DNA of 13,839 bases from Methanoregula sp. GTDB taxonomy: Archaea > Halobacteriota > Methanomicrobia > Methanomicrobiales > Methanospirillaceae. Positions within the stretch are counted from its first letter, which is position 1, and each line of letters opens with the position of its first letter. The notes below the pieces were generated by a model, which saw nothing but the letters and a program-made list of their open reading frames with translations, searched no databases and was not told the DNA's origin. A program made the translations under genes and the position numbers. Shown in pieces: positions 6,767 to 13,250 of this stretch. The stretch is taken from contig JAPKXT010000184.1 of assembly GCA_026394695.1 (NCBI GenBank), positions 1 to 13,839 of the forward strand, written 5' to 3'.

Positions 6767-6778
6767 TTTTTTATTATA
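6767..6778 (+). terminator. T-run terminator after tRNA-Arg
   Basis: TTTTTT at 6767-6772 follows the discriminator base directly and is sufficient for archaeal termination. It overlaps the end of the convergent surface-protein gene, whose stop codon begins at 6776 on the minus strand. Confidence 0.65.
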
Positions 6779-8168
6779 GGTTGTTCCTTCTTAAGATATG
6801 CCGTCGCTTCCGATTATTAAACAGTCTGATGGCGGCAAACAGCACCAGTACACCGATTGCTCCAATCACGATCAAGGTGATAAGTCCCCAGTCAAGGCTC
6901 TTTTCCATGATGAGGGTTACTGATACCGTGGTATTTCCCAAAGCAAACTGTTTCTGCACACCAGATGGTTGGTAGGTATCCTTAATCGCGGTTATATTGT
7001 ACAGTGTATTGAATTTGACCTTGGTACTAAACTGACCATGGTCATCCGTAAAACCCGAGGAGTTGCCATTAATGATAATGATAGCATCCGGTACTATTTT
7101 CTGGTCTTTTTCCTGGACAAAGAGAGTAAGGTCTGCATTTTCAAACGACATCTCAAAGTTATAGTCCTCCCCCTGGTTTGTAACAACTATAGTACGATTT
7201 ACCGGTGTATATCCGGTTTTTCTGACTTCGACTGAATAAGATCCCGAAACAAGGTTGGGGAAATTGCTGCGTCCGAACTGGTTGGTGGTTCCAGAAAGGG
7301 TACCATTAATGTATATATCCGTACCGTTGATCGGGATATGGTTTTCATCGAAACTATAGATAAACGCTCCTACCGCTGCTTTTGATAGTGCCCCAGAGTA
7401 AAGAGCATCGGTTTCACTGATTACTCTTGATTCACTAATTGTCTGGTAACCGGGCTTTTTAATCTCGATAGTATATTCTTTACCTCGTGTGACAAGGATT
7501 GTCAGAACACCTCTTGCATCGGTTTTTCCGGCAAGCACGGTATCAATATACACTTCTGCATCAGGAAGAGCCACCATTTCAGCTTTATCTTTTATTACAA
7601 ACGAAAACCGGTTGTTCGAGAGCAACCAGTACTGGGCACCCATATTTTCAGTGCCCATATCGATAACGCCATTACGGGGCTGGTAATTTTGTGTGGTGAT
7701 ATCGATAGAATACCGGGAGTTCGCGATTACGTCAAAAGCAGTTGATCCGGAAATATCTGTCAGATTTGTCTGTGTCACATTTTCCGCAGAGATGGTTATG
7801 CGGGCACCCGATACCAATCCAAGGGAGTCAGAGTCATAAAGACTAACATTCAGGGTGATGCTCTTTCGACTCAGGTTTACAAATACTGCTGTTTCGTTTT
7901 TTGATACAAGTTTTTCCCAATCGTTAAACCCGGTCATAGAGACCCGGATCAACGGGTCATTCAATCCGGAATAATTGAGAAAAACCTGCCCGTTATTATT
8001 GGTTCTGGCATAATTTTCCCCATTCAGGAATACCGTAGCACGAGGAATTGTTGAATTATCGGTGCTATCCTGTACGGTGATTTGCAGGATCGTTGCCTGA
8101 ACCGAGCTGCTGCAGAGAAGAAGGGTGCACAGCAGGATAAAAAGGAAACGATTTTTCTGTCGATACAT
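6774..8168 (-). CDS. Membrane-anchored surface protein with five carboxypeptidase-regulatory-like repeats
   Basis: The 464-residue protein has a signal peptide (1-25, hydrophobic FLFILLCTLLL, likely cleaved after VQA), then about five repeats of 65-80 residues beginning near 28, 104, 187, 266 and 346, one transmembrane helix (about 428-450) and a basic cytoplasmic tail (RKRRHILRR). Each repeat follows the pattern of carboxypeptidase-regulatory/PEGA beta-sandwiches: a P-x-A-x-V-x-x-[ND]G strand pair, T-[ND]-x-x-G-x-x, then KxGYQ-like (KKPGYQT, RKTGYTP, KDTYQPS, TTQNYQPR). Many N-x-S/T sequons suggest glycosylation. It should be anchored with the repeats outside the cell, perhaps as an adhesion or envelope-contact protein; no enzymatic motif is seen. 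It is 39 bases downstream of the AMP phosphorylase gene on the same strand, so cotranscription is possible, but it has its own TATA-like palindrome and only a weak, distant AGGA. Confidence 0.75.
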   Translation of the reverse strand: MYRQKNRFLFILLCTLLLCSSSVQATILQITVQDSTDNSTIPRATVFLNGENYARTNNNGQVFLNYSGLNDPLIRVSMTGFNDWEKLVSKNETAVFVNLSRKSITLNVSLYDSDSLGLVSGARITISAENVTQTNLTDISGSTAFDVIANSRYSIDITTQNYQPRNGVIDMGTENMGAQYWLLSNNRFSFVIKDKAEMVALPDAEVYIDTVLAGKTDARGVLTILVTRGKEYTIEIKKPGYQTISESRVISETDALYSGALSKAAVGAFIYSFDENHIPINGTDIYINGTLSGTTNQFGRSNFPNLVSGSYSVEVRKTGYTPVNRTIVVTNQGEDYNFEMSFENADLTLFVQEKDQKIVPDAIIIINGNSSGFTDDHGQFSTKVKFNTLYNITAIKDTYQPSGVQKQFALGNTTVSVTLIMEKSLDWGLITLIVIGAIGVLVLFAAIRLFNNRKRRHILRRNNL

Positions 8169-8186
8169 AATGAATATCGATTCCTG

Positions 8187-8198
8187 CTCATATATGAG
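8187..8198 (-). promoter_or_regulatory. Perfect 12-base palindrome containing a TATA-like box
   Basis: CTCATATATGAG is a perfect palindrome in the 39-base gap between deoA and the surface-protein gene. Its TATATG core is centred about 25 bases upstream of the surface-protein ATG at 8168, the spacing of a leaderless archaeal promoter. It may be an internal promoter, an operator, or both; no experimental support can be seen here. Confidence 0.4.
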
Positions 8199-8207
8199 GA
8201 CATCGGT

Positions 8208-9731
8208 CTAAAATTCCGAGGTAGAGGGTACGCGATCCAAAAGCATTCCTTCTACGAGTATTGGCATGAGCCGCCGTCCTTGCTCAATCGCATTCTGCAG
8301 GCGCCAGCTCCTGTCAGCATACAGGGTGAAGAGGGGTTCTCCCGATTTGATGAGATTGCCCTTCTTTGCATGCAGGAGAATACCGGCACCGGAATCATGG
8401 GGTGCCCCTGCGATGCGGGCGAGGGTAATGAGCGACCGGTTATTCATCCCTATCACGTATCCGGATGAAGGGGCGTTTACCACAAACTGGTGTTCACCCG
8501 GAACAATATCACCGGATTTAACATTTGGATCCCCGCCCTGGATCTCAATTATCTGGCGGAACTTTTCAAGTGCTTTTCCTTTTGTGAGAATATCCTGTGC
8601 CATGGTTGCACCGGTACCCCGTGCTGCTTTCCCGGACATCTCGAGTGCGATACCGGCAAGAGACAGACTCTTCTGGATGAATGAGTTCGGTTCGGTTGCA
8701 CCCTCAAGTACCCGGAGAGCTTCAATCACTTCAAGTTTTGGACCTATACTGTGTCCGACCGGAATATCGCCATACGTGAGGGCACACTCGACTTTCATGT
8801 TAAGCCGTTCACCCAATTCAATAAATTCCCTGGCAAGTTTTCTTCCATCCTGCATGGTAGGAACTTTAGTGTGTTCTCCAACAGGGATATCTATTATAAC
8901 AAGGTTTGCCCCGACTGCAAATTTCTTTGCCATGACACTTGCAAGCATCTGACCACGGGCATCAATCTTGAACGGATATTCCTGGAGAATGATGCGGTCA
9001 TCTGCCGGAGCGATATTGGTTGCGCCACCCCACACGATTACTCCGCCAACCTTCTCGGTCATCTTCTGTACTTCACCAGCGGAGAACTCAACATTTGCCA
9101 GAACTTCCATGAGATCCGCAGTACCACCTGCTCCGGTGATCGCACGCGAGCTGGTCTTTGGTATTTTCAGCCCGCTTGCAGCAATGATGGGAACGACAAG
9201 CAAAGAGATCTTGTTACCAGGAACACCCCCGATAGAATGTTTGTCCACAATGGGTCGGGATGCAAACTTTATTTGTTCACCGGTTTCAACCATGGCGCGG
9301 GTGAGGTGTTCCACTTCATCCATATCAAGTGGGTTGATATACGATGCAATTATGAATGCCGTGAGTTCCGCTGAAGAAAGGTCATCGTTCACGACATCTT
9401 TGATAATGGTCAGCATCTCCTCTTTGGAGAGTTTGCCATTATCCATTTTCTTTTTGATGAAATCAAGCGATACCGATCTCGCCGCTTCCCTGACTTCTAT
9501 CTCAGTACCGTCATCAAGATGGAGTCGCTCCTTTGTGAGACGGTAGATACCAATCGTTCCCTGCTGCGCAATAGTTGAAGTGGTCTCTACAAAAGCCGCA
9601 ACCGATACTCCGTTTTTCGGGTTGATGACTTGGACACGGTCACCATCCAGTACGCCAATACCCCTGGCGTCAGCCCGATTGAGCAATACACCCCGTGATG
9701 CAATATCCAGATTTTTGGCACTTAATTTCAC
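8208..9731 (-). CDS. deoA: AMP phosphorylase
   Basis: This cytoplasmic enzyme phosphorolyses AMP (and other NMPs) to the base and ribose-1,5-bisphosphate, the entry to the archaeal route that leads through an isomerase to ribulose-1,5-bisphosphate and form III RuBisCO. The 507-residue length fits the archaeal family, which is longer than bacterial thymidine phosphorylase because of an extra N-terminal domain (about 1-85). Phosphorylase motifs are present: DKHSIGGVPGNKISL at 163-177 for phosphate and ribose binding, SSRAITGAGGTADLMEVL at 194-211, GGATNIAPADDRII around 234-248, and the C-terminal AHDSGAG-like APHDSGAGILLHAKKG. The start is GTG with GAGGAG eight bases upstream. A TATA-like box lies upstream. 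No RuBisCO or isomerase gene is in the window. Thymidine phosphorylase is the only rival and is disfavoured by length and N-terminus. Confidence 0.93.
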   Translation of the reverse strand: MKLSAKNLDIASRGVLLNRADARGIGVLDGDRVQVINPKNGVSVAAFVETTSTIAQQGTIGIYRLTKERLHLDDGTEIEVREAARSVSLDFIKKKMDNGKLSKEEMLTIIKDVVNDDLSSAELTAFIIASYINPLDMDEVEHLTRAMVETGEQIKFASRPIVDKHSIGGVPGNKISLLVVPIIAASGLKIPKTSSRAITGAGGTADLMEVLANVEFSAGEVQKMTEKVGGVIVWGGATNIAPADDRIILQEYPFKIDARGQMLASVMAKKFAVGANLVIIDIPVGEHTKVPTMQDGRKLAREFIELGERLNMKVECALTYGDIPVGHSIGPKLEVIEALRVLEGATEPNSFIQKSLSLAGIALEMSGKAARGTGATMAQDILTKGKALEKFRQIIEIQGGDPNVKSGDIVPGEHQFVVNAPSSGYVIGMNNRSLITLARIAGAPHDSGAGILLHAKKGNLIKSGEPLFTLYADRSWRLQNAIEQGRRLMPILVEGMLLDRVPSTSEF

Positions 9732-9739
9732 TGGTTGAT

Positions 9740-9774
9740 CTCCTCACTTACCAGAAGATGCATGTAAATAAAGC
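9740..9774 (-). promoter_or_regulatory. deoA promoter and ribosome-binding site
   Basis: On the minus strand GCTTTATTTAC (9764-9774) is a good TATA-like box; transcription would begin near 9743-9747, essentially at GAGGAG (9740-9745), which sits eight bases before the GTG start. The arrangement copies that of mer: TATA, a very short leader, strong ribosome site, non-ATG start. Confidence 0.55.
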
Positions 9775-9861
9775 ATTTCTGTGTACATCTACGTTGACCA
9801 CTCCGACAATAAAATGGTGGCTCTTCGCTGTTTTTTTTGGTAACGCATGTATTGAGAGGAT

Positions 9862-10040
9862 TACAAAGACGGGGGCTGAAACCCCCATACCCCCGAATAC
9901 GATGAATGTCGCCACCCCCGAAGGGACGCCCCCGCGGCGGTTCGATTACAGTTTTTTATGAGTGTGATCCTAAAAAAACTGCCTTGCCCAGCGAGACCCA
10001 AAACGAGGCGGCCGACTGACCCCATCCGGGGTGGGACACA
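9862..10040 (-). other. GC-rich hairpin block, possible structured RNA
   Basis: Most of the deoA / S-layer gap (9780-10206) is AT-rich with no gene, but this segment is markedly GC-rich. Readable hairpins: ACCCC/GGGGT closing ATCC (10019-10032 region), CCC/GGG closing TTCG on the minus strand (9916-9925 region, a classic stable UUCG tetraloop), and GGGGG-CTGAAA-CCCCC (9871-9886). On the minus strand the first part ends in TTTTTTT (9972-9978), a good terminator. No open frame with protein-like composition covers it, and I recognise no RNase P, SRP or 5S core. Orientation is tentative; an inactive mobile-element remnant is an alternative. Confidence 0.35.
9949..9981. repeat. Inverted repeat with T-runs facing both ways
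   Basis: CAGTTTTTTA (9949-9958) and TAAAAAAACTG (9971-9981) are inverted copies (one extra base in the second) separated by 12 bases. Both outer flanks are GC-rich. Rightward transcripts would meet T6 at 9952-9957 and leftward ones T7 at 9972-9978, so this looks like a bidirectional terminator. Confidence 0.5.
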
Positions 10041-10103
10041 TCAAGAACGAAATTTGATAAGATTTCTAACCCTCACGCGATGACGATGAGCCAAAATGGT
10101 GTC

Positions 10104-10148
10104 ACTCTGAAATTCACAGGAAGGGAACTCTGTGAATTCACACAGGAA
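10104..10148. repeat. Tandem pair of AATTCAC motifs, one in a perfect palindrome
   Basis: Two imperfect direct copies lie 23 bases apart: ACTCTGAAATTCACAGGAA (10104-10122) and a copy at 10127-10148 that begins ACTCTG, has TG and AC inserted, and ends CAGGAA. The second contains the perfect 12-base palindrome TGTGAATTCACA (10131-10142). They lie downstream of the S-layer terminator and far upstream of deoA. A regulator-binding site or decayed repeat are both possible. Confidence 0.4.
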
Positions 10149-10190
10149 TGTTACAAGAGCACAATTACGATTTTATCACAAAGGATTACG

Positions 10191-10206
10191 AAAAAAAAGA
10201 GATTTT
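10191..10206 (-). terminator. S-layer gene terminator
   Basis: On the minus strand, AAAATCTCTTTTTTTT lies 11-26 bases after the S-layer stop codon (TGA at 10217-10219). The T8 run (10191-10198) is a typical archaeal terminator. No strong hairpin precedes it. Confidence 0.65.
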
Positions 10207-10216
10207 AGATGTTAGT

Positions 10217-12862
10217 TCAGTGCCTGCGCACGACGATGAATGCAACTGCACCGAGACCGATTAATGCAATCAATGCACCGTACCCGGGCGACTTTGTCGG
10301 GGTCGGGGTTGGGGTCGGGGTCGGGACGGGTGTTGCAACTGTTGTCGGAACTACAGTTGTTACAACGGTTGTCGGGACTGCGGTTGGGGCAGCGCCTTCA
10401 AGAACGTTGAACAGTGCAGTACCGGTGGTACCTTGGATAACAGCTTCTGCAGTAACAATGTACTCGTCCGGCTTGAATGTTGATGCATCAACATCGAACG
10501 AGATCTTGTTCAATCCGCTGTCACCCTTGGTGACTTTCACGGTACCGGTTGCACCGCTGAACTCGCCGCTCTGGCTCTTCTGAGTCGGCTTGAACGATGA
10601 TGAGTAGACCTGCATGAGGATTTCGTCATCTACCGCGAGGTTGGTCTGTGCAGTGATGGTGAACTTGTCGCCAACATGCCTGTCGCCAATCGTGTCGATA
10701 GAGATGAGAGGTGCCTCGATAAGGAACTGGAGCTTGGTGTAGGTATCGTCGACGTTCGGGTCGTTGATGCCCTGGACAAGTGCCTCAGCTGCATCGGATC
10801 CCTGCAGGCTGCCAGATCCTTCAAGCTTGAAGAGCGTGGTAGGCTGGGAGGCCGAACTTGATGAGTTGGTGTTCAGCATCCTGTTTATGACAAACACGTC
10901 AGTACTTGGGGCTGTTGCTGCTGCCGTATCAATATCGAACGCGCCGTTCTGCATCGGGTGCTGGACAACAACGAAGTACTGACCTGCATAGAGATCCTGG
11001 GTTACTCCGCTTTTAACTTCATAACTGAATGATGAATCAGTTTCTACGGTAGCGGTATCTCGCTTATCAAAGTTCTTGCCAAGGATCCAGATTGCGACGG
11101 ATGATGGTTGACCCTCTGCGGTACCGGTGATGAAGAATTTATCACCTTGTGCAACCGTAGACTGGGAAGCAGTCGCTGATACGAACGGTTTCTTGATAAT
11201 GACAGAGACCGTGCCATATGCAACACTGGAAAGTTCTGACTTGTCAACGGGTTGACTTACCGCGTAGATCGTGTAGGTACCTGCATCAAGAGCAAGTGAT
11301 GATGTTCCCCACTTGTATGACCAGGTGTTGTCACTCTGAACATCCGCAGAGACCATGTTGATTTCATTGCCGCTAACCTTAACACGTGGGTCGTCCAGTT
11401 GTCCACCATTTGCATCAAGGTTCGGACCGATGATGAACAGGTAAGTCGTGAATGACTCAGTGTTGGTACCGGAGAACTTGACTTCTTCACCGAGATAGTA
11501 ACTCTGGTCGCCGGCTGCCACAACGGTGACTGCACCCTTCTCGACCTTTACATCGACTGAATCGCTCTTGATCGATCCGCTGAAGTTCTGTTCAACACGG
11601 ATCGTGTATTTCTGAGCCTTGGTGTAGTTGTTGGTCTGGAACTCAACCGTCCTTGTACCGGCAGTTGTCATGGAGACGTTTGCATACCGGAAGGCATTAT
11701 TGGCCGTCGAGCCAGCGTGCTCAGTTTCAACTATGATTGAATGTCCAAGGTTCTGGGGTACGTAAGCACCACAATATGTTGTGTCAGTCGTGGTCACTCC
11801 TGCCTGGAATGGAGTCAACAGGGGTGGCTGGTCGTCTAATGCGCTGTCCAGTGCGGATGCACCCTTGATCCAGAGACAGTAATTAGCGCTGGGCCTGCCG
11901 ACAATTGTGACAGAGAACGGTTTGCTGCGGACAACAGAGTCCTTGTTTACGGTGATCTTGACCGTGTCAGAGACAATCGTAATGGTGTGTACCGCGGAGA
12001 CCGTCTTTCCGGTGTATGCTGCACCGCTGGCGTCCGTGTACTTGGTCTTCATGTTGTTGAGCAGTGACTCGCCCCAGACTGTATAGGTGGCTGGGTTGTA
12101 TACTGGCTGACCACCAATTGTGGCGTCAGTGGACCAGTTGAACTGGGGAACTGCGGCAACAGTACCAGTAAGAATATCTAATCCTGCTGTTGAACCCCAT
12201 GTATAGGGCTGGGCTGTAACATTGATACTGGTAAGGCGTGCCCAAGTAGAGGCGTCTGTAGCAGTATACAACTGTGTGAGTACTGCACCGGATTCAGTCT
12301 TTACCTTCAGATCAATGTAACCGTCTCCGTTAGATGTATTGTAAACGGGAGACCGGTTATACCCTAATGCTCCATACTGGTTCGTTACAATGCCAAACTG
12401 AAGCTTCTCACCCTTTGTAACCGATTTGCCGGTTACATCAGCGCCGATGGTAGCATCCCAGATAGTGATGTCAAGTGACGGATCTGAGGCACGGAATGCC
12501 AGCCATGTTCCGTTTCCACCTGCATCAACATTGTACCAGTCAGCAATGCTACCGCCGATGCCAAAGTCTGCACTTGTTACCGTGAAGTCAGCAGGACTTG
12601 TGATCGTAACAGTCTTTGACGCTGGTGTTGTAGCTCTGTTCGCCGCCGATGCCCAATAGCCGATTACCGTACCAGCGGGAGCAAAATTTGCTATGTTTAA
12701 ATGTTCTTCGCCAATATACACCGTTGCTCCCGCATTGATGTTCTTTGCTACGTCGTAATAGTAGACGTTGCCAGTAGAATGCTTGTCTGCTGATACCGGC
12801 GACATAGCAACGAGCACAAACATTGCGAGTGCAATAAGTGCAAAAGTTAATCGCTTAGTCAT
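10217..12862 (-). CDS. S-layer glycoprotein with C-terminal sorting signal
   Basis: This 881-residue secreted protein is most likely the main cell-wall (S-layer) subunit of the type found in Methanomicrobiales (DUF3821-like N-terminal region). It has a signal peptide (1-25, cleaved near SPVSA/DKHS), an N-terminal domain opening VYYYDVAKNINAGATVYIGEE, and several Ig-like beta domains with recurring starts such as VRSKPFSVTIVGRP, YLGEEVKFSGT, AQGDKFFITGTAEG and HVGDKFTITAQT. A Thr/Pro linker (PTPTPTPT) precedes SPGYGALIALIGLGAVAF and RRH, a PGF-CTERM-like tripartite tail for archaeosortase processing and lipid anchoring. N-x-S/T sequons are frequent. Only a few cysteines are seen, including YCLW and TYCGAY, which could pair. 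The ATG at 12862 is chosen because GGAGG lies ten bases upstream and the signal peptide follows at once; a longer frame to 12949 adds 29 residues without a ribosome site. Confidence 0.88.
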   Translation of the reverse strand: MTKRLTFALIALAMFVLVAMSPVSADKHSTGNVYYYDVAKNINAGATVYIGEEHLNIANFAPAGTVIGYWASAANRATTPASKTVTITSPADFTVTSADFGIGGSIADWYNVDAGGNGTWLAFRASDPSLDITIWDATIGADVTGKSVTKGEKLQFGIVTNQYGALGYNRSPVYNTSNGDGYIDLKVKTESGAVLTQLYTATDASTWARLTSINVTAQPYTWGSTAGLDILTGTVAAVPQFNWSTDATIGGQPVYNPATYTVWGESLLNNMKTKYTDASGAAYTGKTVSAVHTITIVSDTVKITVNKDSVVRSKPFSVTIVGRPSANYCLWIKGASALDSALDDQPPLLTPFQAGVTTTDTTYCGAYVPQNLGHSIIVETEHAGSTANNAFRYANVSMTTAGTRTVEFQTNNYTKAQKYTIRVEQNFSGSIKSDSVDVKVEKGAVTVVAAGDQSYYLGEEVKFSGTNTESFTTYLFIIGPNLDANGGQLDDPRVKVSGNEINMVSADVQSDNTWSYKWGTSSLALDAGTYTIYAVSQPVDKSELSSVAYGTVSVIIKKPFVSATASQSTVAQGDKFFITGTAEGQPSSVAIWILGKNFDKRDTATVETDSSFSYEVKSGVTQDLYAGQYFVVVQHPMQNGAFDIDTAAATAPSTDVFVINRMLNTNSSSSASQPTTLFKLEGSGSLQGSDAAEALVQGINDPNVDDTYTKLQFLIEAPLISIDTIGDRHVGDKFTITAQTNLAVDDEILMQVYSSSFKPTQKSQSGEFSGATGTVKVTKGDSGLNKISFDVDASTFKPDEYIVTAEAVIQGTTGTALFNVLEGAAPTAVPTTVVTTVVPTTVATPVPTPTPTPTPTKSPGYGALIALIGLGAVAFIVVRRH
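10293..10330 (-). repeat. Short tandem repeat coding the Thr/Pro linker
   Basis: Degenerate GGTCGG/GGTTGG hexamers encode alternating Pro-Thr on the minus strand in the S-layer gene. Such extracellular linkers are often O-glycosylated and span the wall near the membrane anchor; the repeat could change length by slippage. Confidence 0.7.
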
Positions 12863-13250
12863 TCTTTCAATTCCTCCAAAGTTTACATCATACAATTCAA
12901 GCTGAGAACGAGTTCGACAGATGCCGAATATCAGTTCTACTTTTTGCATTCTTTTTAGTACAAGTATTATAGTTAAATATTGCAGATTTTTTTGATCATA
13001 TAACTATATTATCTATACAATGATGCGTGTTATTGTGCAATAAGTTTTTTTATGTTTTATGATTTGTTTGCCAAAATTATAAACCAACCACCAGTCATCG
13101 TTATCCGGTTATCAGAACCTCACAACCTTACAAATCAGGAAGTTTATATGAATTTCCAGGCTGAGTATTTTTGACGGGATAATTTTTGGTTCGATTCGTT
13201 CTTCATATCATTTCAACAGCTATACAATATACAATAACATAATTTTTATC
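12863..13250. promoter_or_regulatory. Divergent S-layer / thymidylate synthase promoter region
   Basis: These 388 AT-rich bases hold no gene that I can support. For the S-layer gene, GGAGG (12873-12877) is the ribosome site, and TATA-like sequences lie in an 8-base inverted repeat TATAGTTA (12968-12975) / TAACTATA (13001-13008). Use of either would give a leader of roughly 80-110 bases, which fits a stable, highly expressed mRNA. A further strong box, GTTTATATG (13141-13149, +), could start a longer rightward transcript; only an eight-codon frame follows it. Confidence 0.45.
13220..13236 (+). promoter_or_regulatory. Proximal TATA-like box of the thymidylate synthase gene
   Basis: The AT-rich CTATACAATATACAATA is centred about 25 bases before the ATG at 13251. 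No purine-rich ribosome site lies between (the sequence is ACATAATTTTTATC), so transcription probably starts at or next to the ATG and the mRNA is leaderless. Confidence 0.5.

Noticed and set aside
8266..9546. Long plus-strand open frames (228 and 192 codons) opposite deoA
   Set aside because: They are mirror frames of a well-recognised enzyme gene with no family likeness of their own.
10079..10110. C/D-box-like sequence (GATGACGATGA then CTGA)
   Set aside because: The C box has a mismatch, there is no inner C'/D' pair and no terminal stem, so a C/D guide RNA is not supported.
12863..12949. 29-residue N-terminal extension of the S-layer gene
   Set aside because: No ribosome site before 12949, and it would bury the signal peptide; GGAGG lies before the ATG at 12862.
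13104..13118. GGTTATCAGAACC upstream of thyA as an operator
   Set aside because: Only four-base arms (GGTT/AACC); expected by chance in a 388-base gap.
13146..13172. Eight-codon frame (ATG at 13148) as an upstream ORF of thyA
   Set aside because: Too short to judge, and the proximal TATA box suggests the thyA mRNA starts downstream of it.
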